Shown one piece after another: positions 19,645 through 28,561 of a stretch of DNA of 64,000 nucleotides. Within the stretch, counting starts at the first letter, position 1; each line of letters begins with the position of its first letter. The notes beneath the pieces are model-generated. The model searched no databases and was not told where the DNA came from. It saw only the letters and a list, made by a program, of their open reading frames with translations. Made by a program: the position numbers and the translations under genes. The stretch comes from Cerasicoccus maritimus (GTDB taxonomy: Bacteria; Verrucomicrobiota; Verrucomicrobiia; Opitutales; Cerasicoccaceae), in the NCBI GenBank assembly GCA_031296935.1, contig JAVDPD010000013.1, forward strand, positions 62,001 to 126,000, given 5' to 3'.

Positions 19645-21780
19645 TTAGGACTTGGTGTCGAATTTGTCTATGCCGCTGCGCAGGACCTTGACTGCCTGCT
19701 GGAGGTCCATGGTGGCTTGGTTAAAGCCGCTGATCGATGCCGTGGTCGCACGGGCGGCATCCTTGAGCTGGAGCATCGCCTCGTCGATGTGTTGCGCGCC
19801 AACGGACTGCGTGTCCATGCCGTGCTTCACCGACTTAAACTGCACCGTCAAATCCTGCACATGCTTGATGATACCGCCGAGCTGATCGCTGACCGTCTTC
19901 ACGCCGAGCACACTCTGCTTCATTTGTGCGCTAAAGTGCTCCATCTCGACCACGCCGCTGTCCACCGATGCGTGCATTTCCTTGATCATCTGCTCAATGT
20001 CGAGCGTGGCGACTGCGGTCTGGTCGGAAAGGCGGCGAATCTCTCGCGCAACCACTGAGAAGCCCAGACCATACTCGCCCGCCTTCTCGGCCTCGATCGC
20101 CGCATTGAGCGAGAGCAGGTTCGTCTGATCGGCTACCGTGGTGATCGTCGTGATGACGCGGTTGACGTTTTTCGCGCGCTCACTGATGACCGACAGCTTG
20201 CCGGAAATCGTGTCATTGGACTCCGCCAGCGCGTTCATCATCGTCTCCATCTGCTCAAGGCTCTTGCGCCCAGAGTCTGCCAAATCCTTGGTTTCGTTGG
20301 CGCTGGCGGTCACGTCGCTCATCGTGTTGGAGAGCTCTTGTGAGGTCGTGGAAATTTCCTTCACCGCGGCGGCGATGGAGTTCGTCGATGTCTCAAATTC
20401 ATTGACCGATTTTTCCTGCGCCTTGGCATTGGAGGAAATCTTGGTCGCCGTCGAGGTGAGCTGCATGCTCGAGCCCTTCACCTGGCTGATCAGCACATTG
20501 AGGTTGCCGATCATGGTCTTGATCGCGCGCAGCAGCGTGCCGGTTTCGTCCTCGGTTTTCACCTCGACCTTCGCGGTCAAGTCGCCATCGGCCACGCGGC
20601 TGGCGAGCTTGGCCGCATGCGAAATGCGCTGCGCAATGTTATTCGCCAGCCACACCATGATGGCCAGCGTCAGAGCCAAACCAATGAACGAAATCACCAC
20701 CAGGAACGCGATGCGTTCATTGACCGGCGCGTAAATTTCATCGCGATCCACACTCATGACGAGCGTCCAACTGCCCGTCGGTATTTTTACCGCGTCGTAA
20801 AAACGCTCCACCCCGTCAACGCCCGTCACCAGCTCGACATCGGAATTGCCGCGCATTTTATAAAACTTCAGCAGGGTTTCATTTTCGGTAATGTCTTCAA
20901 TACGCTTGGCCTTCAGTTTGTCTTCCGGCAACGCCACATCGCCATCGATGGTCGACGCGATGATGCGGCCGCGCTTGCTGATCAGCGTAAACTCCGCCGT
21001 ATCGTATTGCTTGAGGCTCTCGAGATAACTCTCCATGAACGCCAAGGCGCGGTCCACACCGGCGATGCCTTTAAACTCACCGTCGATAATGATCGGGTAT
21101 GTCTGCTCCACGATCAGCTTGCCCTCATAAACGTAGGGCTCGGTGACCATCGCCAGCGCGTTAACAGGGTCGTCCGTTTGCTTGGCGCGCGCGGGGTTGT
21201 AGTGCTTGCTCAGTTCGCTGGCGAAGGAAATGTTGCGCAGCTCGGACTCGTCCTGCGCCAGGTTTTTTGCGCCCTGATAATAAAAGCTCTCTTCCATGTC
21301 GACGAGCGGCTCCAGCCCGAGCTGCGAATCATCCTCATGCAGGCGATACCAGTAGGGCAAAAAGCGGCCATCGGGCATCAGCGCCCGCTTGTCTTCCTCG
21401 CTCGCGGTCACCAGAAACTCCGCGTCTTCGCCGTCGGCATTCGGCTCATAGCCAAAGTAGGCGCCGGTCAACTGCGGGTGCTTGGCCAGCACTTCCTCCG
21501 CGTAGCGAATCGACGCTTCACGCTGCCCAAACATGCCGGCTTCCTGCGCCAAGGCCATTGTCTTGGGGAAGGTGATCGTCTCCAGATTCGTTTTATCAAT
21601 CTCCTGCGCCGCGCGCTCCGTGGTGAGGTTGATGTTCTTCAACGCACCGGCTTCGAGCTGGTTGTAAAACTCCCCAAGCAGGAGGTAGCAGATCAGCGCA
21701 ATCGTCGCGACGACCGGCAGCGCCACGCACACAATGATCTGTGAGCGGATGCTGTGAAACTGAAGCGTGGTGCGTTCCAT
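19645..21780 (-). CDS. Methyl-accepting chemotaxis protein with dCache sensor
   Basis: The 711-residue receptor has a first membrane helix at about residues 15-33, a large periplasmic dCache-type domain with YFGYEPNADGEDAEF and the ligand-pocket-like LMPDGRFLPYWYR and TEPYVYEGKLIV, and a second helix near 355-380. A HAMP linker follows (ISHAAKLASRVADGDLTAKVEVK), then a signalling domain containing the hairpin tip with NLLSLNAAIEAEKAGEYGLGFSVVAREIR. Its stop codon is followed by the repeat-rich gap. The receiver gene starts 3 bp upstream, so the two are co-transcribed. No cheA or cheW is nearby. Confidence 0.9.
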   Translation of the reverse strand: MERTTLQFHSIRSQIIVCVALPVVATIALICYLLLGEFYNQLEAGALKNINLTTERAAQEIDKTNLETITFPKTMALAQEAGMFGQREASIRYAEEVLAKHPQLTGAYFGYEPNADGEDAEFLVTASEEDKRALMPDGRFLPYWYRLHEDDSQLGLEPLVDMEESFYYQGAKNLAQDESELRNISFASELSKHYNPARAKQTDDPVNALAMVTEPYVYEGKLIVEQTYPIIIDGEFKGIAGVDRALAFMESYLESLKQYDTAEFTLISKRGRIIASTIDGDVALPEDKLKAKRIEDITENETLLKFYKMRGNSDVELVTGVDGVERFYDAVKIPTGSWTLVMSVDRDEIYAPVNERIAFLVVISFIGLALTLAIMVWLANNIAQRISHAAKLASRVADGDLTAKVEVKTEDETGTLLRAIKTMIGNLNVLISQVKGSSMQLTSTATKISSNAKAQEKSVNEFETSTNSIAAAVKEISTTSQELSNTMSDVTASANETKDLADSGRKSLEQMETMMNALAESNDTISGKLSVISERAKNVNRVITTITTVADQTNLLSLNAAIEAEKAGEYGLGFSVVAREIRRLSDQTAVATLDIEQMIKEMHASVDSGVVEMEHFSAQMKQSVLGVKTVSDQLGGIIKHVQDLTVQFKSVKHGMDTQSVGAQHIDEAMLQLKDAARATTASISGFNQATMDLQQAVKVLRSGIDKFDTKS

Positions 21781-21783
21781 AAC

Positions 21784-22212
21784 TTAGGCGTTGGCCGCAA
21801 CGGCCTGGCGGAGATGACGCAGTTCGAGCGAGGTGTCGATCTTGGCGGTGAGCAGGATCGGGTTGAAAAGCTTCGGCATGTAGTCGTCCGCGCCATCGGT
21901 GATGCACTGGGCGACACTCTCAATGTTGTCCACGGCGGTGACCATGATCACGGCGATGTCTTTCCACTTCGGGTCGGCCTTGATCGCCTTGAGCGTATCG
22001 TAGCCATTGAGCACCGGCATCTGAATATCGAGCAGGATCAGGTCGATCGGCTTCTCGGCAATGTAGTCCAGGCACTGCTGACCATCTTCGACCGAGTCGA
22101 TGTTTTCATAACCGGCCTGCGACAAATGCCGCAGCATCATCACGCGCATCATGTTCGTATCCTCAACAACGAGGATGCGCGCCTTGCGTGGTTCAAAAGG
22201 TGGGAGATTCAT
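21784..22212 (-). CDS. Single-domain response regulator (CheY-like)
   Basis: The 142-residue receiver domain has the acidic pair in VVEDTNMMRVMM, the phospho-acceptor Asp62 in LLDIQMPVLNGYD, Thr in VMVTA and a C-terminal KLFNPILL in place of the usual KP-F segment. There is no output domain. It precedes the chemoreceptor gene by 3 bp, so it probably acts in the same pathway. A GNAT gene lies 11 bp upstream. Confidence 0.88.
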   Translation of the reverse strand: MNLPPFEPRKARILVVEDTNMMRVMMLRHLSQAGYENIDSVEDGQQCLDYIAEKPIDLILLDIQMPVLNGYDTLKAIKADPKWKDIAVIMVTAVDNIESVAQCITDGADDYMPKLFNPILLTAKIDTSLELRHLRQAVAANA

Positions 22213-22223
22213 GAGCAGAATTA

Positions 22224-22673
22224 TTATTTACAGCTGCCGGGCTGCGGGTCCGAGGGCTCCGCTTCAGTCGATTGGCTAGGCTTCATCATCCACGCGCGCG
22301 GATGTTTCTCAAACCCTATTTTCGGGTAGAATTCATTGGCCGCCGGCGCCGAAAGCAGCGTGATGAAACAAGTCGGCTCCAGCGCCGCGCGGGTTTCCTC
22401 AACCAGCCGCGCGCCGATGCCTCGCTTCTGGTAATCCACATGGACGGCCAAGTCGGCAAGATAGGCCACGTATGCAAAGTCCGTTAGCGTCCTGGATATG
22501 CCGACAAGTTTATCGCCATCCCACGCGGTAATGGTCAAGTCGCCATGCTCCATCATCGCCTGCATGACAGCATGATTCTCCACCGGCCGCCGCTCGCCCA
22601 AAGTAGCCGCGCGGTAAAGCTCGATGAATTGATCGAGGTCAAGCTGGGCGTCGCGCTGGTAGGTGATGGGCAT
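22224..22673 (-). CDS. GNAT-family N-acetyltransferase
   Basis: The 149-residue protein shows the GNAT core: DGDKLVGISRTLTDFAYVAYLADLAVH (beta-4), then the acetyl-CoA P-loop VDYQKRGIGARLVEET, and ANEFYPKIGFEKH near the end. The acceptor substrate cannot be told. The C-terminal tail (TEAEPSDPQPG) is probably disordered. It lies between an AT-rich ORFan and the receiver gene, all leftward. Confidence 0.85.
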   Translation of the reverse strand: MPITYQRDAQLDLDQFIELYRAATLGERRPVENHAVMQAMMEHGDLTITAWDGDKLVGISRTLTDFAYVAYLADLAVHVDYQKRGIGARLVEETRAALEPTCFITLLSAPAANEFYPKIGFEKHPRAWMMKPSQSTEAEPSDPQPGSCK

Positions 22674-22677
22674 ACTC

Positions 22678-23214
22678 CTAGATGTAATCAGCTTGGTATT
22701 TTTTTAGAAAAGCTTCAGCCTCTTTTCGGAAGTAGGCTTCCTGATTCGCAATATTTATGCCCTTGAATACTGAGAGTAGCGGGCCGTATTCCTCCTCACT
22801 CAGCTGTATTGAATCTTCCAAATAGAGCCAAACATCATATCGATTATCGAAGCGAAGATTAGGATCAAAATTGGTGTCTACCCAAATAGCATAAAGAGAA
22901 TTCAAGGCGCTTCGCTGAGATAATCGACCTTCTAAATAATCAGAGCACAGCATACACGCATAGTCCGAATATGCCTGCTTTATATCAGGCAATTTCAGAT
23001 CTAATTCCTGAATTGCAAGAGACAGGTCGGTGCGAAACTCCTCTAAGTTCTGATTCTTAACTTGAAGCGTATAGCCAGCGACATAGGCGAGGTGTTTAGA
23101 AGACTTTCCCTGAACGAGTAGCTCACACGCCCAATCAATCACTTCTTGCCCTAAATCATGGCCAAGAGCTATATGAACTAAAAGTTCACGCGTGCTTATC
23201 GCTTGTGCTGTCAT
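22678..23214 (-). CDS. AT-rich hypothetical protein downstream of gcvPB
   Basis: The 178-residue protein is predicted largely helical and acidic, with no signal peptide and no motif I can assign. Its codons are visibly richer in A/T than the flanking gcvPB and GNAT genes, hinting at transfer. It starts 14 bp after gcvPB. Small soluble helical proteins of this kind are often immunity proteins, but that is a guess with no supporting toxin nearby. Confidence 0.6.
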   Translation of the reverse strand: MTAQAISTRELLVHIALGHDLGQEVIDWACELLVQGKSSKHLAYVAGYTLQVKNQNLEEFRTDLSLAIQELDLKLPDIKQAYSDYACMLCSDYLEGRLSQRSALNSLYAIWVDTNFDPNLRFDNRYDVWLYLEDSIQLSEEEYGPLLSVFKGINIANQEAYFRKEAEAFLKKYQADYI

Positions 23215-23227
23215 GCCAAAATCGCGC

Positions 23228-24694
23228 CTACCTCCCCTCCTCTGGATCGTAGATGCTCATCCAGGCAGATTCGTTGTGGATGATCTTCGCGGTCGCGGCG
23301 GTGTGCGGGGCGGTCTCGATCATGTAGGGCGCGACCTTGGCTTCGCTGGCGACCTTGCGGAATTGCTCGATCATGAAGTCGAGCGATTCGAGGCTTTCGG
23401 TTTCGGTTGGCTCGATGAGCATGGCGTCGTCGAACTCCTCGGCAAAGTGGACGCAGCCCGCGCCCACGAGTGTCGGCGGGTGGACCCCGAAGTCGATCAG
23501 GCGCTTCACGAAATCCGCGCCGCGCACGTCGAGGCTGCCGCCGTGCAGCAGGCATTCGTGCATGCAGTTTTGCGGGAACACATTAGGCAGCAAATCCTGC
23601 AGCTGGTGCTTGATGTAATTGGCGTTGAGCACGGCGTTTTCAGTCGCCGTTTTCAGGCCGATGGCGCCATTGGCCAGGATGTAGCAATACGCGCGAAGCA
23701 GCACCTCGATGTGGCCGAAGTGCGTCTTGACCTTGCCCACGGAATCCGGGCGGTCGTAGTCCGGCATCGGCGCGCCGTCGATCGGGCGGATGACCGGCGT
23801 CGGCAAATACGGCTCGAGGAATTTCTTCACACCGCAAGGACCCGCGCCGGGGCCACCTCCACCGTGCGGGGTGGACAGCGTTTTGTGCGTGTTGATGTGG
23901 ATGACGTCGAAACCCATGTCGCCCGGGCGGATGAGGCCCATGATTGCGTTCAGGTTCGCGCCGTCGTAGTAAAGCAGCGAGCCGTTGTCGTGGATCTTGT
24001 TGGCGATGGTTTCGATGTTCTGCTCGAAGAGGCCCAGCGTCGATGGGTTGGTGATCATCAGCCCGGCGACGTTTTCATCGAGCGCGGCCTCGAAGGCGTC
24101 GAGGTCCATCATGCCCTCTTTGCTCGTGGCTATGATCTTGCAGGTAAAGCCGCACATCGCCGCGCTGGCCGGATTGGTGCCGTGCGCAGTGTCGGGGATC
24201 AGGATGACCTTGCGGTGCGCCTGTCCGATCTTTTCAAAATGCTTCTTCATCACGAGCAGTCCCGTGAACTCGCCATGCGCGCCAGCGGCCGGCTGCAGAG
24301 TCACGGCGTCCATCCCGGTGAGCTCGGCAATGTAAGTTTGCAAGTCCCACAGCATCTGCCAAACGCCCTGCATCGAGTCGGCCGGCTGGCGCGGATGCAA
24401 ACGTCCAAAGCCGTCGAGCATAGCAAGCTTGTCGTTGCGCTTGGGGTTATACTTCATCGTGCACGAACCCAGCGGATACGGCCCGTTATCGACGCCGTGC
24501 GCCTGACGCGAGAGGTTCGTGAAGTGCCGCACGACATCGATCTCCGACTGCTCGGGAATGCCGATCGGCTCATCCCGCAGGTCCTCCGCCTCGCAGCAAA
24601 TGCCCGGATTCTCACCGACCGGAAACTCGTTATCGAACACCGTCGCGCCACTGACGTTCGGACGCGATTTTTTGAAAATAGATTGGGGAGTCAT
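23228..24694 (-). CDS. gcvPB: Glycine dehydrogenase (decarboxylating) subunit 2
   Basis: This is the C-terminal half of the split P-protein (488 residues from ATG 24694). It holds the PLP lysine in INTHKTLSTPHGGGGPGAGP and the conserved PYPLGSCTMKYNPK substrate loop. Upstream extension to 24751 would overlap the preceding gene and is less likely. With subunit 1 it decarboxylates glycine and loads aminomethyl onto GcvH. Two ORFans flank it, and gcvPA is 655 bp upstream rather than adjacent, which is unusual for the split form. Confidence 0.95.
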   Translation of the reverse strand: MTPQSIFKKSRPNVSGATVFDNEFPVGENPGICCEAEDLRDEPIGIPEQSEIDVVRHFTNLSRQAHGVDNGPYPLGSCTMKYNPKRNDKLAMLDGFGRLHPRQPADSMQGVWQMLWDLQTYIAELTGMDAVTLQPAAGAHGEFTGLLVMKKHFEKIGQAHRKVILIPDTAHGTNPASAAMCGFTCKIIATSKEGMMDLDAFEAALDENVAGLMITNPSTLGLFEQNIETIANKIHDNGSLLYYDGANLNAIMGLIRPGDMGFDVIHINTHKTLSTPHGGGGPGAGPCGVKKFLEPYLPTPVIRPIDGAPMPDYDRPDSVGKVKTHFGHIEVLLRAYCYILANGAIGLKTATENAVLNANYIKHQLQDLLPNVFPQNCMHECLLHGGSLDVRGADFVKRLIDFGVHPPTLVGAGCVHFAEEFDDAMLIEPTETESLESLDFMIEQFRKVASEAKVAPYMIETAPHTAATAKIIHNESAWMSIYDPEEGR

Positions 24695-24699
24695 GGTAG

Positions 24700-25080
24700 C
24701 TAAGAATTTAAAATTTCGTTCTCTTCGAGGCCGAGAATCGGGTATCGGCATGCAAGCCAGGAGATACCATCTTCTTTCTGCTTAATATGAAATACATAAA
24801 ACCCTTTGCTGGGCGCCCCGACGCCACTAAAGGGAGGAAGCCAAAGGATTTGCTTATTGCCTGAACCATTCCAGCCAGCCTTTTGAAACCGGTGCATGAA
24901 GTGGTTCAAAAACGCCCCTTTGAGGGACCAACCATCTAAGGCCTCTTCAGCGTCCTCGAAGCTCGTTAAGCGGTCGATCCATTCGAAGAAGTAAACATGG
25001 TAGCGAGGAAAATCATCTAACGTTCCGTAATCAACGGTCCAAGGTTCAATCCCTGCCATGAACTCTTTGATTTTCTTCAT
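24700..25080 (-). CDS. Hypothetical protein inserted between gcvPA and gcvPB
   Basis: The 126-residue protein is rich in aromatic residues (eight or more Trp), including DDFPRYHVYFFEWIDRL and KQILWLPPFSGVGAPSKG. No family is recognised and no signal peptide is present. Base composition is lower in G+C than gcvPB. It ends 5 bp before the gcvPB start, so it is probably co-transcribed. Together with the gene at 22678 it brackets gcvPB. Confidence 0.55.
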   Translation of the reverse strand: MKKIKEFMAGIEPWTVDYGTLDDFPRYHVYFFEWIDRLTSFEDAEEALDGWSLKGAFLNHFMHRFQKAGWNGSGNKQILWLPPFSGVGAPSKGFYVFHIKQKEDGISWLACRYPILGLEENEILNS

Positions 25081-25100
25081 TTTTTGAGATACGCCTTCCG

Positions 25101-25128
25101 ACGGTAGCGCCCGTTATCCCTAACGGGC
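25101..25128. repeat. REP-like hairpin 1 of 3
   Basis: GCCCGTTA-TCCC-TAACGGGC (25109-25128) is a perfect 8-bp stem with a tetraloop, just upstream of the small ORF. It has no T tract on either side, so a repeat is more likely than a terminator. Confidence 0.5.
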
Positions 25129-25147
25129 AGTTTCAACATGGTGGAAA

Positions 25148-25233
25148 GGTAGGGACGGTTGCCCTCAACCGTCCGCGTTCCATCCTGCCGGCCAGCGAGA
25201 CGTGGCGGACGGTTGAGGGCAACCGTCCCTACC
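25148..25233. repeat. REPIN-like inverted repeat 2 of 3
   Basis: Two 29-bp arms (25148-25176 and 25205-25233) are perfect inverted copies separated by 28 nt. Each arm is itself a hairpin (GGACGGTTG-CCCT-CAACCGTCC core, 9-bp stem). Palindromes arranged head to head define a REPIN. Confidence 0.8.
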
Positions 25234-25248
25234 CCATGAAAACGTCCG

Positions 25249-25322
25249 CTGGAGGGCGACGCTCTGTCGTCGCCGTTGTTCGGTGAGGCAATGGGCGGCC
25301 ACGACAGAGCGTCGCCCTCCAG
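25249..25322. repeat. REPIN-like inverted repeat 3 of 3
   Basis: Two 22-bp arms (25249-25270 and 25301-25322) are perfect inverted copies built on GGGCGACGCTCTGTCGT, separated by 30 nt. It belongs to a different sequence family from the neighbouring repeat but has the same architecture. Confidence 0.8.
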
Positions 25323-25348
25323 TATTGCTGTTTCGAAATAGATCATCC

Positions 25349-26716
25349 CTACAGCGCTGCCGCGAAGCACTCGACCATGCGGTCGAGGTCGGCTTTGGTT
25401 TTGGTTTCGGTGACTGCGATGAGCAGTTGGTTGGCTGGCGCCTCGGGATCGAGGTCGGTCACGGCCACGCCGCCGAAGATGCCTTCGTCGCGCAGGGTGG
25501 CTAAGACCTCCTTCGCGGGCACGGGCAATTTCAGCAAGACTTCGTTGAAGAACGGGCCGCTGTGGACGCGGGTAACGCCGTCCAGCGACGTGAGTTTGTC
25601 CGCGAGGTAATGCGCCTTTTGCACGCAAAGGTCACTGATATTCTTAAAACCGTTTTCGCCGCGGAGCGTCATGTAGATCAGCGCGCGCAGGGCGAGGTTC
25701 GCTTGGTTCGAGCAGATGTGGCTGGTGGCGTTGTGGCGGGCCACGTGTTGCTCGCGCTCTTCTTTGACGAGGGCCAGGGCCTCTTCGCCTTTGAGGTCCG
25801 AACACTGGCCTACGATGCGACCGGGCAGGTGCATTTCGTATTCGTCCTTGGTCGCGATGATGCCGAGGTAAGGTCCACCGGCGTTGAGGTGCAGGCCGAG
25901 CGGTTGGCCTTCGCAGACGGCGATGTCCACGCCGAACTGGCCGGGGTTCTTCGTGATGCCAAACAGCATCGGATAGCTCGCCATCACGTTAAGCGCTTCC
26001 GTGCTTTTCACCAGCTTTCCAATGCGCGACATCGGCTCGACAACGCCGTAGCGGTTCGGCGATTGGTAAAGAAACGACGCCGTGTCCCCATCGAGCAATC
26101 CGGCCAACGCGGCTTCGTCGATCTGGCCTGTCTCGGCGTTGATCGGCGCGGTGACCAGCTCCACGTCGCGGCCAGCAAGGTAAACGCCGAGCACTTCGCG
26201 GTAGTCCGGCCAGAGGCCTTCGCTGACGACCAGCTTACGCTTGCCGGTGATACGGCACGTCATCCAAGCGGACTCCGCCAGTGCGGTGGCGCCGTCGTAA
26301 ACGGAGCAGTTGACCGCGGGCAGCCCGAGGAACTTACCAAACAGAATTTGAAAGTCGTGCAAGAAACGCAGAATGCCCTGCGCCATCTCCGGCTGGTAAG
26401 GCGTGTAGGCGGTCAGGAATTCGCCGCGCGTCGCGATGGCGTCGATGACGGCGGGCACGTGGTGCTCGTAGGCGCCAGCACCGAGAAAACTGAGGGTGTC
26501 CATCGTCGTCTCGTTCTCACCGGCGAGGCCGCGCAGGTGGCGCTCCAGCTCCCACTCATTGAGCGCGGGAGGCAGATCGAGCAGCCCTTGCACCCGCAGG
26601 TGCTCCGGCACTTCCGTAAAGAGGTCGGCGATGGATTCCTTACCCATCGCTGCGAGCATCTTTTGGCGATCTTCTGCCGTGTGGACGTTGTAACCAGTCA
26701 AGATGGCTTCTGACAT
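25349..26716 (-). CDS. gcvPA: Glycine dehydrogenase (decarboxylating) subunit 1
   Basis: This 455-residue N-terminal half of the split P-protein contains FLGAGAYEHHVPAVIDAIATRGEFLTAYTPYQPEMAQG, the family hallmark, and ASICxG-like pocket residues around VNCSVYDGATALAE. GLHLNAGGPYLGIIA and RIVGQC follow as usual. It works as a heterodimer with GcvPB. Its stop is followed by three hairpin repeats. No glycine riboswitch is seen before its start. Confidence 0.95.
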   Translation of the reverse strand: MSEAILTGYNVHTAEDRQKMLAAMGKESIADLFTEVPEHLRVQGLLDLPPALNEWELERHLRGLAGENETTMDTLSFLGAGAYEHHVPAVIDAIATRGEFLTAYTPYQPEMAQGILRFLHDFQILFGKFLGLPAVNCSVYDGATALAESAWMTCRITGKRKLVVSEGLWPDYREVLGVYLAGRDVELVTAPINAETGQIDEAALAGLLDGDTASFLYQSPNRYGVVEPMSRIGKLVKSTEALNVMASYPMLFGITKNPGQFGVDIAVCEGQPLGLHLNAGGPYLGIIATKDEYEMHLPGRIVGQCSDLKGEEALALVKEEREQHVARHNATSHICSNQANLALRALIYMTLRGENGFKNISDLCVQKAHYLADKLTSLDGVTRVHSGPFFNEVLLKLPVPAKEVLATLRDEGIFGGVAVTDLDPEAPANQLLIAVTETKTKADLDRMVECFAAAL

Positions 26717-26812
26717 AAGCGAAAGACCACTTGATTATTAGGGGAAGGTCAAGGTCGGAGCAACACCCCACGGACTCGGCTAATCCTTTGTCATCTACAC
26801 ACAATCAGCCCC

Positions 26813-26848
26813 AAAAAGCGGCCCGCCGAACAGCGGGCCGTTTTATTT
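26813..26848. terminator. Bidirectional rho-independent terminator
   Basis: CGGCCCGC (26819-26826) pairs with GCGGGCCG (26833-26840) around a 6-nt loop. AAAAA precedes and TTTTATTT follows, so a T tract exists on both strands. It overlaps the stop codon of the small leftward frame at 26843. Confidence 0.75.
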
Positions 26849-27108
26849 CCGGAACAGCTCATTTCTCTTACCGACGCTTCTCGGCAGAGAACGCACCAAG
26901 TCCAGCGCCTCCATAGCTTGGGCGGGGTCTTTGGATGCAAGCAGCTGATCGATACTGTCCTTAAGGACTTTTTTCGTTTCTTGAGAACTGATGAGCCTGC
27001 CAGTGTAAATGCCCAATCGACCCGGCGAACCGGAAGCTCCAGTGTCAGCCGACAATCCAATAGATCGCAATCGCGGATTCGACGCTCAACCCTCTCATGA
27101 ATCTGCAA
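26843..27108 (-). pseudogene. Small gene with probable frameshift
   Basis: Two overlapping leftward frames each look protein-like in one part only. From TTG 27108 the first reads VERRIRDCDLLDCRLTLELP and continues to about 27000. The other frame then reads ISSQETKKVLKDSIDQLLAS and on to KRNELFRK with a stop at 26843. Together they would give one protein of about 88 residues with a single frameshift. No family is recognised. A terminator follows directly. Confidence 0.35.
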
Positions 27109-27347
27109 GCAGCTCTGACCGCAACCGCTACAACGCCACCCCCCTCAGGCTCTAACCTCAACAGAAGATGCTTGTGGCTGAGAAAACGACATGACTACAG
27201 GCTGTAGCCTTTCCAAAACAGGGAAAATAGGTCAATCTCCATTCATTGAAGCAGGGTTGAAGCTGGATGGTTCGGTGCCAGAACTTAATCTCTAGCTTCT
27301 TCACCGCTTCTTTGCACGACATTCCCTCGTCTTTGACGATGAACCAT

Positions 27348-27372
27348 AAAAAACCGGCGCTAAACGCCGGCT
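27348..27372 (-). terminator. Rho-independent terminator of slyD
   Basis: Leftward, GCCGGCG-TTTA-GCGCCGG is followed by TTTTTT, about 23 bp after the slyD stop codon. Confidence 0.85.
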
Positions 27373-27394
27373 TGGAAAATGGAATATGCTGGGC

Positions 27395-27931
27395 TTAGCT
27401 GCAACCGCAACCACCGGAATGGTTATGGTCATGGTCGTGGCCACCGCCTCCACAACAGCCACCACCTTGGTGAATATGGCCATGAGCGATTTCTTCTTCG
27501 GTTGCCTCCCGGAGATCAGCGATGCTTACGCTGAAGTTGAGCGCCATGCCGGCGAGCGGGTGGTTGCCGTCCACGGTTACACTGTCGCCTTCGATCGCAG
27601 TGATGCGCACAGCGATGGGGGGACCTTGTTCCGTGCCAGCTTGAAACTGCATGCCAACGGCGAGCTCGTCGATACCCTGAAAGCGATCACGCGGGACGAC
27701 TTGTGTCAGGGCAGGATTGGGCTCTCCGTAGCCTTCAGCGGCATCGATGCGGACATCCAGCGCTTCGCCCAAGGCTTTGCCTTCAAGGGCTTTTTCGAGT
27801 CCGGGGATGATGTTGCCGTGGCCTTGCAGATAGACGAGCGGCGCGCCCGGCTGGGATTGGTCAATGATGTTGCCTGCATCGTCCTTGAGCGTGTAGTTCA
27901 GGGAAACAACTGTGTTTGCTGCGATTTGCAT
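27395..27931 (-). CDS. slyD: FKBP-type peptidyl-prolyl isomerase, SlyD-like
   Basis: The 178-residue protein (ATG 27931, MQIAANTVVSLNYTL) has the split FKBP domain with inserted IF chaperone flap: VSLNYTLKDDAGNIIDQS and LVYLQGHGNIIPGLEKALEGK, the flap around ALTQVVPRDRF, then DGNHPLAGMALNFSVSI. The tail is rich in His, Cys and Gly (HDHDHNHSGGCGCS), a metal-binding feature known from SlyD. In other bacteria SlyD delivers nickel and folds proteins; no nickel enzyme is encoded nearby. Confidence 0.9.
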   Translation of the reverse strand: MQIAANTVVSLNYTLKDDAGNIIDQSQPGAPLVYLQGHGNIIPGLEKALEGKALGEALDVRIDAAEGYGEPNPALTQVVPRDRFQGIDELAVGMQFQAGTEQGPPIAVRITAIEGDSVTVDGNHPLAGMALNFSVSIADLREATEEEIAHGHIHQGGGCCGGGGHDHDHNHSGGCGCS

Positions 27932-28143
27932 TCGTTCGATGGTGCTGGTGGTTCTGGTATCTCGTGAATTGGTCAGCTTCACGGATTATGCACCGGAATG
28001 CGAACGTAAAAGTGCTCGATTAATGGGGATGTGGCGAAGCACAGTATGAGTCCGGAGTGACCTTTTCGACTCAGCCTCAGCCTAATGCATTAGATGTCTT
28101 GGGCATACTTCTGAGGGAATTTACTTTAGGCCGCGCGGACAAA

Positions 28144-28446
28144 TCAATTCATCACCCAATCAGCTATAGCAGAGAGAGTTACGAATCCCATATTCGAAGA
28201 AGATGTTATGTCACACCTTACGTTAACTCTTCTGAACCACTTAATCCTAGCGAAAAAGCTATCTATTCGGCGTCGAAACTTTCCGATTTCTTTGTCGTAA
28301 TGGATATTATTCAATACTTTCCATTGGAGGGATAACAGCAGTGGCTTTTGCATTTTCAATGAAGTCTCTTATGGCATTGGTATCATAAGCCTTATCGTCT
28401 AGGCTACACTGAGAGCGAACCTCTGGCAATGCCCACTTTGTAGTGC
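28144..28446 (-). pseudogene. IS5-family transposase remnant, frameshifted
   Basis: Leftward, one frame reads LDDKAYDTNAIRDFIENAKA and VIPP up to a stop at 28307-28309. The next frame continues YDKEIGKFRRRIDSFFARIKWF and ends GFVTLSAIADWVMN. Joined, these match the C-terminal third of IS5-type DDE transposases (DKAYD block, then RRRIExFFARIK with the catalytic Glu region). The N-terminus is absent. A plus-strand frame at 28057-28335 is a shadow of it. Confidence 0.65.
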
Positions 28447-28561
28447 AAAGTTCAGATGTGTTGCAGTTTATTCGTGCTTTTGAGCGTATTTTTGCGCACC
28501 TATACGCGGTTGAGCTTATTTGCGTTTTTTTACAAAAGCACTGATAGTCAATGATTTATAT

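Noticed and set aside
26717..26812. Glycine riboswitch before gcvPA
   Set aside because: The conserved GGAGAG and CTCTCAGG-like segments are not seen in the leader.
28057..28335. Plus-strand ORF of 92 codons
   Set aside because: It is the complement of the IS5 transposase remnant, whose motifs are clear on the minus strand.
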